From an uncultured Planctomycetota bacterium (lineage in GTDB: Bacteria > Planctomycetota > Phycisphaerae > Sedimentisphaerales > UBA12454): DNA of 39,036 nt. Of the stretch, positions 1 to 8,888 are shown piece by piece. Positions within the stretch are counted from its first letter, which is position 1. Each line of letters begins with the position of its first letter. The notes under the pieces are model-generated. The model ran no database searches. It had not been told where the DNA came from and was given only the letters and a program-made list of their open reading frames with translations. The stretch lies in the NCBI GenBank assembly GCA_903847315.1, contig CAINDG010000043.1:1-39036 (forward strand), read 5' to 3'. Position numbers and translations under genes: made by a program.

Positions 1-29
1 AAAGATAAATTAATAATAAATATTTTAAT

Positions 30-878
30 ATGAAAAAATCAAATTCAATAGTTTTATTCAACCAAAAGCAAGTTCGTCGCATTTGGGACGAAAAAAAAGA
101 GTTTTGGTATTTTTCAATTATTGATATTATCGGGATATTAACTGAAAGTCCAAGACCAAGAAAATATTGGAACTCTTTAAAAACAAAATTAAGACAGGAA
201 GGGAGTGAGTTGTCCCAAAAAGTGGGACAACTGAAATTAGAATCTCCTGATGGAAAAAAGTACCTTACAGATGTTGTTGATACAGAAACGCTTTTGAGGC
301 TTATTCAGTCAATACCATCTCCAAAGGCAGAGCCTTTTAAACGGTGGCTTGCAAAGGTCGGATATGAACGGATAGAAGAAACTGAAGACCCAGAACTTGC
401 TTTTGACAGAGCGATGAAAACATATCTGCAAAAAGGTTATTCGAGAGAGTGGGTAAATCAACGATTAAAAAGTATCGAGGTTCGCAAAGAATTAACCGAT
501 GAATGGCAAGAACGGGGAATGAAAGAAGGATTGGAATACGCGATATTGACGGACGAGATTACAAGAGCGTGGGCGGAAAGAAGCGTAAAAGATTACAAAA
601 AGCTTAAGGGGCTGAAGAAAGAAAATCTAAGAGATAATATGACAAATCTCGAATTGGTATTGAATATGCTTGCTGAAGTTTCAACGGCAGAAATATCCAA
701 AAAGAAAAAGCCAAAAGGTCTGGACAGCAATAAACAGATCGCCAGAGAAGGAGGATTTGCGGCAAAGAAGGCAAGACTGGAAATAGAAAAACAGACAGGT
801 GAAAGTGTTATAACTTCTAAAAGCTCAAAATATTTGAAGGCCAGACAAACGCCTGTTTTACCTGATAAAAATAAATGA
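30..878 (+). CDS. Bro-N / DinD-like protein
   Basis: A 282-residue protein. Residues ~8-110 look like a Bro-N (BRO family, phage antirepressor-type) domain, with WYFSIIDIIGIL near the start and a conserved YLTDVVDTETLLRLIQSIPS stretch. The C-terminal ~45 residues (GLDSNKQIAREGG, then EIEKQTGESVI) match the pattern of DNA-damage-inducible protein D (DinD), which in E. coli is LexA-controlled and inhibits RecA filaments. Family assignment is from recognised motifs; the RecA role here is inference. The upstream region lies outside the window, so no LexA site can be checked. Its TGA stop overlaps the ATG of the next gene (ATGA), suggesting translational coupling. The middle part is lysine- and glutamate-rich and probably helical. 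It could also be a plain Bro-N protein of mobile origin. Confidence 0.75.
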   Translation: MKKSNSIVLFNQKQVRRIWDEKKEFWYFSIIDIIGILTESPRPRKYWNSLKTKLRQEGSELSQKVGQLKLESPDGKKYLTDVVDTETLLRLIQSIPSPKAEPFKRWLAKVGYERIEETEDPELAFDRAMKTYLQKGYSREWVNQRLKSIEVRKELTDEWQERGMKEGLEYAILTDEITRAWAERSVKDYKKLKGLKKENLRDNMTNLELVLNMLAEVSTAEISKKKKPKGLDSNKQIAREGGFAAKKARLEIEKQTGESVITSKSSKYLKARQTPVLPDKNK

Positions 879-1405
879 ACGAAAAAGTCATAACCATCTT
901 CGGCACGAGCAACGCTAAAGACGGGGATAAGGTTTTTAATCTCGCGTATGAGCTTGGCAAATTGTGCGCGAAAAACGGATTTGCAATCGCCAACGGCGGA
1001 TACGGCGGGACAATGCTGGCGGCGGCTAAGGGAGCGAAATTGGCCGGCGGAAAGACAATCGGGGTAACCTGCTCGGCATTCGGCAGAAAAGGGCCAAACG
1101 AATTCATAACGGAAAATATAATTACCGAAAATCTTACTGAAAGAGTGGCGAAACTCGTCGAAATAGGCGATGCTTACGCCGTTTTGCCCGGCGGGACGGG
1201 TACACTGCTGGAACTGGCAGGAATCTGGGAGTCGGCAAACAAAGGCTTTATTAATCCGGCAAAACCAATTATACTTATTACGGATTTCTGGAGGCCCCTG
1301 GTGGAATTGATTGGAGCCGAGGACCCAGACAGCGCCGGATATGTACGGATTGCCTGCGGCGCGAAAGAAACTGTGGAAATATTAAAGGAATGCCTTTCAA
1401 AATGA
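875..1405 (+). CDS. LOG family protein (TIGR00725-like, Rossmann fold)
   Basis: A 176-residue single-domain protein of the LOG/'lysine decarboxylase-like' family. Visible motifs are IFGTSNA at the N-terminus, GGYGGTM around residue 42, and the signature PGGTGTLLE around residue 106. In characterised LOG enzymes the PGGxGTxxE motif forms the site for cytokinin riboside monophosphate phosphoribohydrolase activity. Many bacterial members have no proven substrate, so only a nucleotide-phosphoribohydrolase-like role is suggested. The start overlaps the stop of the DinD-like gene by 4 nt, and its own stop is overlapped by the start of the next gene. The three therefore look co-translated. Confidence 0.82.
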   Translation: MNEKVITIFGTSNAKDGDKVFNLAYELGKLCAKNGFAIANGGYGGTMLAAAKGAKLAGGKTIGVTCSAFGRKGPNEFITENIITENLTERVAKLVEIGDAYAVLPGGTGTLLELAGIWESANKGFINPAKPIILITDFWRPLVELIGAEDPDSAGYVRIACGAKETVEILKECLSK

Positions 1406-2217
1406 AAAAGACACAGATTAACACGGATATTTTTAGACACGGATTAACACGGATTAACACTGTAATTTTGTTTTTTTCAGTAATCCTGTTAATGTTAAAT
1501 AGTATCTGCTTTGCGCAAAATTCAATGCAAAAAACGCTGGCGATACGTGATGGTTTTGTTCTCGACGGCGTTGACGGCAAAATAACGTCGGAAAACGGGC
1601 AGTGGTTTTTTACGGTTTTCGAGCCGCAGACTGACGGCAAAGGCGTAATGAATCCTCAGACCGCTGTCGCTATTCTGCCTTCGAGTATGCTCGAAAAACT
1701 GGCGAGCACTATCTCGGCGCAAAATGTTCCGTTCCGCATCTGGGGCAAACTTACAAAATACGGAAGTAAAAATTTTGTTTACCTGTCATACTTTTTGCGG
1801 GTGACGGAAAACAACGAGCCGACTAAACAAGCAGACAGCAACGACACTAACGAAGCCAAGATTATACCGGACGACGTGCTTTTGCTTTTGAAACCCAAAA
1901 GAGTTATAAGTCTGGCGGAACTTAAAAAACCAATCGGCACCGAGGCGGATGGGATACTGGCAGACAGGACGGGATTTTTGCGGAAAACGAAAGACGGCGT
2001 TTATTTCGGCTTCGACGGTATGGGCAGAAATATAGATTTGCTGCAATTGCCGCTGCTGGAATGCCAGGAACTTGAAAATATGGAAGCTCTACAGGGGCAG
2101 ACTGCAATTCCTTTGCGGTACAATATTTCCGCTATCGTTACAAGATATAAGGACAGGAATTACCTGCTGCTGCAAAGGGCGACAAGGGTTTACAGTCACG
2201 GCAATTTCATAAGATAA
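1402..2217 (+). CDS. Secreted protein of unknown function, signal peptide coding region contains a tandem repeat
   Basis: About 271 residues, no family recognised. A hydrophobic stretch (VILFFSVILLMLNSICFA) followed by QNS looks like a cleavable signal peptide, so the protein is likely exported. I chose the ATG at 1402 (ATGA overlap with the LOG stop); the ATG at 1390 directly abuts the AAAGGA and leaves no ribosome-binding spacing. The codons before the hydrophobic core, at 1411-1460, consist of a degenerate repeat of unit CACGGATTAA, the same class as intergenic repeats elsewhere in this window. The signal peptide's n-region therefore appears to have been formed or extended by a repeat. The mature part has two similar-looking sections that may be beta-rich; this is a weak impression. 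hisD starts 3 nt after its stop. Confidence 0.6.
   Translation: MKKTQINTDIFRHGLTRINTVILFFSVILLMLNSICFAQNSMQKTLAIRDGFVLDGVDGKITSENGQWFFTVFEPQTDGKGVMNPQTAVAILPSSMLEKLASTISAQNVPFRIWGKLTKYGSKNFVYLSYFLRVTENNEPTKQADSNDTNEAKIIPDDVLLLLKPKRVISLAELKKPIGTEADGILADRTGFLRKTKDGVYFGFDGMGRNIDLLQLPLLECQELENMEALQGQTAIPLRYNISAIVTRYKDRNYLLLQRATRVYSHGNFIR
1411..1460 (+). repeat. Degenerate tandem repeat, unit CACGGATTAA
   Basis: Several imperfect copies of a 10-bp unit (CACAGATTAA, CACGGATAT, CACGGATTAA twice) in one stretch. It lies inside the 5' coding part of the secreted-protein gene. Similar period 8-10 repeats occur between genes at about 10595, 17835, 17971, 18133, 18185 and 22978. Confidence 0.7.
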
Positions 2218-2220
2218 ATT

Positions 2221-3537
2221 ATGAAAAAAGATTTACAGAACATATTGATAACAGCCGATTCCGCAAATTTTGCGAAGAAACTCTCCGCTCTTCGAAAAAA
2301 TGTCAGCAGCGCGGCAACATTTGACCTCGCAGGCGCAGAGGGCGGAAAAGCAGCTCGAATTATAAGCGATATAAGAAAACAAGGCGATAAAGCCGTAAGC
2401 CGATATACATTGGCCTTTGATAAAGTCAAACTAACGCCCGCACAATTCAAAATCTCCCCAAAGGAACTTAAAGCATCGCACAAAAATATTGATAAAAAAC
2501 TTCTGGCCTCTATTCGCAAAGCAATAGCAAACGTAAAAAAATACCAGCAGAAAATTTTTATAGGCAATAATAAATCATTCGGCGAGACAGGCATAAAATA
2601 TACTCCGATGAGCCGTGCGGGCTTATGCATACCCGGCGCATCAGCTCCGCTACCGTCAACGGTAATTATGACCGCAGTTCCCGCTCTGGTTGCCGGCGTT
2701 AAGGAAATAGTTGTTGTATCTCCACCACGATATAATGGCAGTATTCATCCTGTAATTCTCGCGACTTGCTATGAACTGGGAATCGAAGAAGTTTATCGAA
2801 TCGGCGGCGTGCAGGCGGTAGCGGCTATCAGCTTTGGAACAGAAACAATCAAGCCTGTCGATATGATCGCCGGTCCCGGTAATCAGTGGGTCTCTACGGC
2901 CAAGAAAATGGTTTACGGACAGGTAAAAATCGATTCCATCGCAGGTCCGAGCGAAGTTTTGATAATCGCAGACAAAAACAGTAATCCCGCTTATTTGGCT
3001 GCTGATATGCTCAGCCAAGCCGAACACGCTCCTGCCGGCGGCGCAGTGCTGTTTACCGATTCAAAAACAACAGCGAATAACGTTATTGAAAATTTAAGCA
3101 AACAGCTCAACCTTATGCCAAGGAAAACACAGACTTTGGAAATTCTTAAAAAGTTTAGCCTTGTTGCTGTTTTTAAATCTATCGCCGACTGCATTGACTG
3201 GGCAAATAAATTTGCATCAGAACATCTCGAAATTCAATGCGGCAAGAACAGTAGAAAAATTGCTGAAAAAATTAAAAATGCCGGCGCGATTTTTATAGGC
3301 GAATATTCGCCTGTGGCTGTCGGCGATTATTTTGCGGGGCCGAGCCATACTCTGCCGACAGGCGGATGCGCAAGATTTTCAAGCGCACTTACAAGCAACG
3401 ATTTTATCAAATCAATAAGCATTATAGAATACGATAAAAAGAAACTTGCCAAAAGCGCTGATGATATTATCCGTCTTGCAGAGGCTGAAGGACTTGACGG
3501 GCACGCGAAGAGCGTAAAAATCCGGTTTGAAAAATAA
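2221..3537 (+). CDS. hisD: Histidinol dehydrogenase
   Basis: 438 residues, close to the usual ~430. HisD carries out the last two steps of histidine synthesis, oxidising L-histidinol to L-histidine with two NAD+, and uses a zinc ion. Family motifs in order are SRAGLCIPGASAPLPST, GGVQAVAA, DMIAGPGNQWVSTAKK, DSIAGPSEVLI, the zinc-binding LSQAEHAPAG segment (Gln and His ligands), GDYFAGPSHTLPTGG, and the C-terminal GLDGHAKSV with the last conserved His. All key elements are present, so it should be active. It starts 3 nt after the upstream stop. No other his genes are in the window, so the pathway must be scattered in this genome, or this is a relocated copy. Confidence 0.97.
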   Translation: MKKDLQNILITADSANFAKKLSALRKNVSSAATFDLAGAEGGKAARIISDIRKQGDKAVSRYTLAFDKVKLTPAQFKISPKELKASHKNIDKKLLASIRKAIANVKKYQQKIFIGNNKSFGETGIKYTPMSRAGLCIPGASAPLPSTVIMTAVPALVAGVKEIVVVSPPRYNGSIHPVILATCYELGIEEVYRIGGVQAVAAISFGTETIKPVDMIAGPGNQWVSTAKKMVYGQVKIDSIAGPSEVLIIADKNSNPAYLAADMLSQAEHAPAGGAVLFTDSKTTANNVIENLSKQLNLMPRKTQTLEILKKFSLVAVFKSIADCIDWANKFASEHLEIQCGKNSRKIAEKIKNAGAIFIGEYSPVAVGDYFAGPSHTLPTGGCARFSSALTSNDFIKSISIIEYDKKKLAKSADDIIRLAEAEGLDGHAKSVKIRFEK

Positions 3538-3553
3538 CGAACCCCCTGAACAA

Positions 3554-3594
3554 CGAGATTTCTCCACTGCGCTGCGCTCCGGTCGAAATGACGA
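3554..3594 (+). repeat. REP-like short dispersed motif
   Basis: Just after hisD the sequence reads GAGATTTCTCCACTGC, then GCGCTCCGGTCGAAATGAC. This form (GAGATTTCTC...TCGAAATGAC) resembles a short dispersed intergenic motif seen in many bacterial genomes. Assignment rests on pattern memory only. It lies in the convergent gap between hisD and alaS. Confidence 0.45.
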
Positions 3595-3598
3595 CGAA

Positions 3599-3620
3599 CC
3601 CTGCCATAGTAATGGCAGGG
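3599..3620. terminator. Hairpin between convergent hisD and alaS
   Basis: A perfect 9-bp stem, CCCTGCCAT with ATGGCAGGG, and a 4-nt loop AGTA. It sits between two converging genes and could end transcription from either side, but neither side has a clear T-run, so it may rather act as a processing or stabilising hairpin. Confidence 0.5.
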
Positions 3621-3635
3621 CTAACCACAAATTAA

Positions 3636-6323
3636 TTATTTCCTCAGTTTAGATTTTATAAGTTCTGTTGCTCTTGCGAGGGCATCGTCGAGTTTTGCGG
3701 GGTCTTTTCCGCCTGCCTGAGCCATTTGTGGTCTTCCACCGCCGGCGCCTGCGACTATCGGAGCAATTTCCTTAACAAGATCGCCTGCGCTCAATCCTTT
3801 TTTGACAAGGTCGTCTGTAACAGCCGCGAGCAATGTAACTTTATCGCTGCCCTCGGCCATACCAAAGACAACCGCGGCAGAAACTGCCTTGCTTTTTATC
3901 ATATCAATAGCGGTGCGAACCTGCTCAACCGGCACAAAGTCGATTTTGCTTACTACTATAACGGTCGTGCCGACAGATTCGGCCTGGCTGAGCAATTGTC
4001 TTGCCTTATCGAGAAAATTAGTTCCGCTCTGCAGCGGCGCGGATTTTAATTGTTTGGCAAGTTTTTTATTTTCATCAATCAATTTATTTACTCGCGCGGG
4101 CAATTCTTCCGCTTTTGCCTTGAATGTCTGGCAAAGCTGCTCGATAACATCTCCCTGCGCGGCGAAATAATCCAACAGAGCGCTGCCGGCAAGAGCGGTT
4201 ATTCTCCGGATGCCTGCCGAAATGCTTTCTTCTTTTATAATTTTAAAGCCCGCAATTTTGCCGGTGTTATCGACGTGCGTTCCGCCGCAGAATTCCCTGC
4301 TGAAAGCCGGCGAGAGATTTTTCTCGTCCGGGGCGCCAACCGCGATAACCCTGACGGTGCTGCCGTACTTTTCGCCGAACAGAGCCATCGCACCCAGTTT
4401 TTTTGCCTGCTCTATCGGCAGAACAGCACAGGTCACGGGCAGGTTCTGGCGGATTTTTTCATTCACGAGTTTTTCAACTTCCTTAATTTCCTGAGGTTTG
4501 AGCGCTTTGGGCGAAGTAAAATCGAATCTCAAATATTCCGGACAAACGAGACTGCCCTGCTGGGCGACATGTCTGCCGAGAACCTGCTGAAGCGCCCACT
4601 GCAAAAGATGTGTTGCGGTATGATTGCTTCTGCTCTGCCGGCGGGATTCATCCACGATTGCGTCGACTTCATCGCCGACCTGCATCGAACCTTTTACCAG
4701 TTTTCCCCGATGGACGATGCAATCGGCTATTTTTTCAGTTGCCTGGACGGCAAATTCGCCTGACGAAGATTTTATAATTCCCTTGTCGCCGACCTGCCCG
4801 CCCGATTCGGCATAAAAACAGGTTTTCTCAAGTATAACCGCGGCGTCATCACCAATGGCAAGAGCGCCGCTGGTTTTGCAGCCGGCCTGGTCGATAAAAC
4901 CTGCAATTTTCGTTCGTATTCTATCTGAGTTATATTTTGCCGAATCGTCCGTAACGGGCAATTTGGCATCAGCGACGACCGAAATAAAACTGCTGCTTTT
5001 TTGCGATGCCCTGGCACGCTGCCGCTGCTGGTCCATAAATTTTTCAAAGCCTTCGGTATCGACCGAAAGATTGGCTTCTCTTGCCATAAGCTGGGTCAAA
5101 TCGAGCGGGAAACCAAATGTGTCGTAAAGCTGAAACGCGTCCTGACCGCTGATAACGCCATTGCTTTTGGCTTTTTCGGCGGCGGCGGCGAAAATCTCAA
5201 GACCTCTGTCGAGCGTTCTGCCGAAACTTTCTTCTTCCGATTTTATAACGGTTTTTACAAGCTCGGCTCTCTGCTTTATTTCTCCAAAGGCCTGTCCCAT
5301 CAAATTGACAACGACATCCACCAGTTTATAAATAAACGGTTCGTGCATATCGAGTGTGCGGCCGAACCTTGCGGCTCGTCTTAAAATCCTGCGAAGAACA
5401 TATCCCCTGCCATCGTTGCTCGGCATACAGCCATCGGTTATCGCAAAGGCAAGCGTACGCAAATGGTCTGCGATAACGCGAAACGCGATGTCGGCTTTTT
5501 TGTCCAGACCGGCAGTGTATTCCTGATTGCATAATTTGCCTATTGCTTCGAGTATCGGCACAAATAAATCGGTATCGTAATTCGACTGTTTGCCCTGCAG
5601 GATGCGAGTTACTCTTTCCAGACCCATACCTGTATCGACGTGTTGTGCGGGCAGCGGAGTTAATTGGCCGGCCGCATCGCGGTTATACTGAATGAAGACA
5701 AGATTCCAAATTTCAATTACATTCGAATTGTCCGTATTTATAAATTCCGCTCCCGATTTGTCGAGGGTGCCGTCATAATGAATTTCGCTGCAGGGGCCGC
5801 AGGGGCCTGTTTCGCCCATTTCCCAGAAGTTGTCTTTTTTATTGCCCTTGTGAATTCTTTCGTCCGGCAAAAACTTACGCCATAAATTCATCGCTTCGGT
5901 ATCGGCAGCGAGACCTTCGTTCTGGTCGCCCTGAAAATATGTAGCGTGCAGGCGTGATGGGTCGATATTCCAAACCTTTGTCAAAAGCTCCCATGCCCAT
6001 TCAATCGCTTCGGCTTTGAAATAATCGCCGAACGACCAGTTGCCGAGCATTTCAAAAAAGGTGTGATGATATGTATCAGTTCCGACATCCTCAAGGTCAT
6101 TGTGCTTGCCGCCTGCGCGGATGCATTTTTGGCTGTTCGCCGCCCGCTTATATTCCCTGCTGCCTGTGCCGAGAAAAACATCCTTAAACTGATTCATCCC
6201 GGCATTGGTAAACAGAAGGGTATCATCAGCAATCGGCACGACCGGCCAGCTCGGTACGAAGGTGTGACCTTTTTTGACAAAAAAATCTATAAATGAACTT
6301 CTGATTTGTGCGGCTGTCAACAT
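3636..6323 (-). CDS. alaS: Alanyl-tRNA synthetase
   Basis: 895 residues, slightly longer than the usual ~875. AlaRS charges tRNA-Ala in the cytoplasm and edits mischarged Ser and Gly. The N-terminal class II catalytic core begins with the typical FIDFFVKKGH and TNAGMNQFKD stretches. The editing domain carries the zinc motif HTATH at about residue 567 and CGGTH at about residue 677. The C-terminal DHHA1-type domain ends with GAGGGRPQMAQAGGKDP. The gene starts 14 nt after the recA stop, so it is the last gene of the gltX-to-alaS operon. The recA/alaS neighbourhood is common in bacteria, but the recX that often lies between them is absent. Confidence 0.98.
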   Translation of the reverse strand: MLTAAQIRSSFIDFFVKKGHTFVPSWPVVPIADDTLLFTNAGMNQFKDVFLGTGSREYKRAANSQKCIRAGGKHNDLEDVGTDTYHHTFFEMLGNWSFGDYFKAEAIEWAWELLTKVWNIDPSRLHATYFQGDQNEGLAADTEAMNLWRKFLPDERIHKGNKKDNFWEMGETGPCGPCSEIHYDGTLDKSGAEFINTDNSNVIEIWNLVFIQYNRDAAGQLTPLPAQHVDTGMGLERVTRILQGKQSNYDTDLFVPILEAIGKLCNQEYTAGLDKKADIAFRVIADHLRTLAFAITDGCMPSNDGRGYVLRRILRRAARFGRTLDMHEPFIYKLVDVVVNLMGQAFGEIKQRAELVKTVIKSEEESFGRTLDRGLEIFAAAAEKAKSNGVISGQDAFQLYDTFGFPLDLTQLMAREANLSVDTEGFEKFMDQQRQRARASQKSSSFISVVADAKLPVTDDSAKYNSDRIRTKIAGFIDQAGCKTSGALAIGDDAAVILEKTCFYAESGGQVGDKGIIKSSSGEFAVQATEKIADCIVHRGKLVKGSMQVGDEVDAIVDESRRQSRSNHTATHLLQWALQQVLGRHVAQQGSLVCPEYLRFDFTSPKALKPQEIKEVEKLVNEKIRQNLPVTCAVLPIEQAKKLGAMALFGEKYGSTVRVIAVGAPDEKNLSPAFSREFCGGTHVDNTGKIAGFKIIKEESISAGIRRITALAGSALLDYFAAQGDVIEQLCQTFKAKAEELPARVNKLIDENKKLAKQLKSAPLQSGTNFLDKARQLLSQAESVGTTVIVVSKIDFVPVEQVRTAIDMIKSKAVSAAVVFGMAEGSDKVTLLAAVTDDLVKKGLSAGDLVKEIAPIVAGAGGGRPQMAQAGGKDPAKLDDALARATELIKSKLRK

Positions 6324-6337
6324 TCGATATTCTAATC

Positions 6338-7381
6338 CTATCCCTTCACTCCCACCGCAACGAGAATTTTGTCGGCGATTTCCTTTGTTAATTGACGGTT
6401 CTCAATGAGATACTTTCTGGCGTTTTCCCTGCCCTGTCCGAGTTTTGCGTCGCCGTAGAGTATCCAGGCGCCGCTTTTTGTAATAACTCCACTGGTTGTG
6501 CCCAGGTCTATCAGGTCGCCTTCATAACTAATTCCGCTGTCGAACATTATATCAAATTCAGCTTCGCGGAAAGGCGGAGCGATTTTATTTTTGACGACTC
6601 TTGCTCTTACCCTGCTGCCGAGCGCTATATTGTTTTCCTTGATTGTAGAGATTCTTCTTACGTCCAATCTGACGGAACTGTAAAACTTCAGGGCATTGCC
6701 GCCGGTTGTGGTTTCGGGATTGCCGAACATAACGCCGATTTTCATTCTTATCTGGTTTATGAAAATCAGGCAGGTTTTGCTTTTGTTTATTACGCCGGTG
6801 AGTTTTCTCATCGCCTGGCTCATAAGTCTTGCCTGAAGTCCCATGTGAGATTGTCCCATTTCGCCCGCCAGTTCAGCGGCCGGTATAAGAGCCGCGACAG
6901 AATCGATAACAATTACATCAACAGCGTTGGACTTTATCAGCATCTCTGTGATATCAAGAGCCTGTTCGCCCGTATCGGGCTGACTGACTAAAAGACCGCT
7001 GACGTCAACGCCGAGCCTTTTTGCCCAGGTCGTATCGAGAGCGTGTTCGGCATCGATAAACGCCGCGACGCCGCCTAATTTCTGGGCGTTCGCTATAACA
7101 TGCAGTGCAAGAGTCGTCTTGCCGCTGGACTCAGGGCCGAACAGTTCAATCACTCTGCCGCGCGGTACTCCGCAGCCGCCCAGCGCAATATCGAGCGAAA
7201 TGGAACCGGTCGGAATGCCTTCAATTCTCGCGTACCGGCTTTCGTCCATCTGCATAATCGAGCCGCTGCCGTACTGCTTTTCTATCTGTGCAATCGCTCT
7301 TTCAAGGGCACTATTCTTTACCGATGTTTTTTCCGCCTTCTCTTCAGAAACCGTTTTTTTTGGTTTGCCTGTCTTGGTCAT
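6338..7381 (-). CDS. recA: Recombinase A
   Basis: 347 residues. RecA forms filaments on single-stranded DNA, catalyses strand exchange, and stimulates LexA self-cleavage. The Walker A motif GPESSGKTT is at residues 82-90; [12 protein letters not shown] (Walker B), the MAW-type region [20 protein letters not shown]-like segment, FINQIR and [10 protein letters not shown] (loop 2 area) are all present. It has an N-terminal lysine-rich extension of ~15 residues before the usual RecA start. A Shine-Dalgarno AAGGA lies ahead of the ATG at 7381. Only 22 nt separate it from thpR, with no obvious LexA box there, so SOS control, if any, must come from further upstream in the operon. Confidence 0.98.
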   Translation of the reverse strand: MTKTGKPKKTVSEEKAEKTSVKNSALERAIAQIEKQYGSGSIMQMDESRYARIEGIPTGSISLDIALGGCGVPRGRVIELFGPESSGKTTLALHVIANAQKLGGVAAFIDAEHALDTTWAKRLGVDVSGLLVSQPDTGEQALDITEMLIKSNAVDVIVIDSVAALIPAAELAGEMGQSHMGLQARLMSQAMRKLTGVINKSKTCLIFINQIRMKIGVMFGNPETTTGGNALKFYSSVRLDVRRISTIKENNIALGSRVRARVVKNKIAPPFREAEFDIMFDSGISYEGDLIDLGTTSGVITKSGAWILYGDAKLGQGRENARKYLIENRQLTKEIADKILVAVGVKG

Positions 7382-7403
7382 AACTATCCTTCCTATCTGA
7401 ACC

Positions 7404-7964
7404 TTACGTAAAGTTAATTTTCCTCAACAGCGTATATACAGGACCGTCCGATGTCAACTGACTTTTATAAAAGCATACGGCATCAGCCGTTATCGCGCCG
7501 GCATCGACTTTGCCAAAACCAGTGACAACCTCCGCAAGCTGTTTGCCGGGGCGGTCATCCTTTATCCGGGCAAGCGTAAGATGGGCACTGAAAGGCCTCT
7601 GTTCCTTTATAAACCCAAGTTCCTCAAAAGCCTGTTCAAAATCCTGCACAAGTTTTTCAAGCTCGCTATTTGCCTTTTCGGTTCCGAGCCAGAGCACTTT
7701 CGCGGGTCTGCCGAAAGTGCCGACCGTTGAAAATTCGAGTTCAAAACTTTTGTGTGCCGCGCAGATACGCTCAATCGCTCCGCTGATTTCTTCGGCTCTG
7801 TCGTCCTCAACATCGCCCAAAAATTTCAGAGTAAGATGAATAAGTTCGGGCCTGGCCCACTTTATGCCCGATTGATTTTTCAGCCGTCTTTGAAACTCTC
7901 TCTGGAGCCTATCAATCCGGCTGCGAAGTTTATCATTAATATCGATTGCAATAAAGCATCGCAT
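7404..7964 (-). CDS. thpR: RNA 2',3'-cyclic phosphodiesterase (2H/LigT family)
   Basis: 186 residues, the usual size. Two HxTx catalytic motifs of the 2H phosphoesterase family are visible, HLTLKFLG (first third) and HLTLARIK (last third). The family hydrolyses 2',3'-cyclic phosphate ends of RNA to 2'-phosphates, and E. coli ThpR can also ligate tRNA halves in reverse. The start [10 protein letters not shown] at 7964 is typical for the family; a GTG at 7973 would add three residues and is less likely. It sits between the sugar kinase and recA with 22 nt to recA, so it is expressed with an information-processing operon. Confidence 0.92.
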   Translation of the reverse strand: MRCFIAIDINDKLRSRIDRLQREFQRRLKNQSGIKWARPELIHLTLKFLGDVEDDRAEEISGAIERICAAHKSFELEFSTVGTFGRPAKVLWLGTEKANSELEKLVQDFEQAFEELGFIKEQRPFSAHLTLARIKDDRPGKQLAEVVTGFGKVDAGAITADAVCFYKSQLTSDGPVYTLLRKINFT

Positions 7965-7982
7965 AATTAACACAGCACAAAA

Positions 7983-8888
7983 TCAGAATTCAGTCATTGC
8001 CTTCATCTCGTTGAATCTTTTGTCAATTACGCTTCTGCTGACCGACGCGATTGACGACATTGAAAAGCCTTCGATTACAAACGACGCTGTAACCGTACCA
8101 TAGGCTATTGCGGTTTTAAGATATTTGGCGTCCGTGCGGTCAGCCGAGGCAAGATAACCCATCAGTGCTCCTGCAAAGGCGTCGCCTGCGCCTGTTGGGT
8201 CTTTAAGATGCGCAGTCGGATATGCGCCGAGCACAAACCAGTTGCCGTCTCGGTCGAGTGAAATCGAGCCGTGCGAGCCTTTCTTGATTATTACCGCTTT
8301 GGGGCCCATCTTTACCAACTCTTGCGCCGCTAAGGCAAGATTGTCGCATTTGGTCAGCATCTTCGCCTCGCCGTCATTGAGTATTAGAGCATCTATCCTC
8401 TGCAGTAATTTTTTTAATTCGTCCGCCTGGCCGTCAATCCAGCAGTTCATCGTATCAGCAACGACAAATTTTGGTTTTTTAAGCTGGTCGAGAAGCTGCA
8501 TCTGCAGCGACGGATGAGTATTGGCAAGAAAAACATATTCGCTGTCTCTGAAATGCTCCGGCACAATCGGCGGTCGCTCCGACAAGACGTTAAGCTCCAT
8601 CGCATCGGTAATCGCCTGGCTCATATCGCCCTGATACGAGCCTTTCCATCTGAACGTCCTGCTGCCGGGGCGAACTTCAAGGCCGGAAAGGTCAACGTCC
8701 CTGCCGGAAAAAACCTTTGTCAAATCAAACGGGCAGTCCGAGCCGACAACGCCGACAAACCGCACCGGCGAAAAGAAACTGGCCGCCATCGCAAAATACA
8801 CAGCCGAGCCGCCGATACAGTTTTCGCTTTTGCCCAGCGGCGTCATTACCGTGTCTATTCCTATCGAACCTGTTACAAGCAAACTCAT
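7983..8888 (-). CDS. PfkB family carbohydrate/nucleoside kinase
   Basis: 301 residues of ribokinase fold. The N-terminus has the substrate-binding GGSAVYFAMAASFF segment, and the C-terminal signature DPTGAGDAFAGA carries the catalytic aspartate and anion hole. These are the PROSITE-type PfkB motifs. The substrate cannot be read from sequence; sugars, nucleosides or sugar phosphates are all possible. Its start overlaps the gltX stop by 4 nt (ATGA), so translation is coupled to gltX. A kinase inserted between a tRNA synthetase and thpR is unusual. Confidence 0.9.
   Translation of the reverse strand: MSLLVTGSIGIDTVMTPLGKSENCIGGSAVYFAMAASFFSPVRFVGVVGSDCPFDLTKVFSGRDVDLSGLEVRPGSRTFRWKGSYQGDMSQAITDAMELNVLSERPPIVPEHFRDSEYVFLANTHPSLQMQLLDQLKKPKFVVADTMNCWIDGQADELKKLLQRIDALILNDGEAKMLTKCDNLALAAQELVKMGPKAVIIKKGSHGSISLDRDGNWFVLGAYPTAHLKDPTGAGDAFAGALMGYLASADRTDAKYLKTAIAYGTVTASFVIEGFSMSSIASVSRSVIDKRFNEMKAMTEF

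Noticed and set aside
4050-4763. 237-codon frame antisense to alaS
   Set aside because: Shadow of alaS; no start signal or motif.
7382-7403. LexA box before recA
   Set aside because: Only 22 bp lie between thpR and recA and no LexA-type palindrome is seen there.
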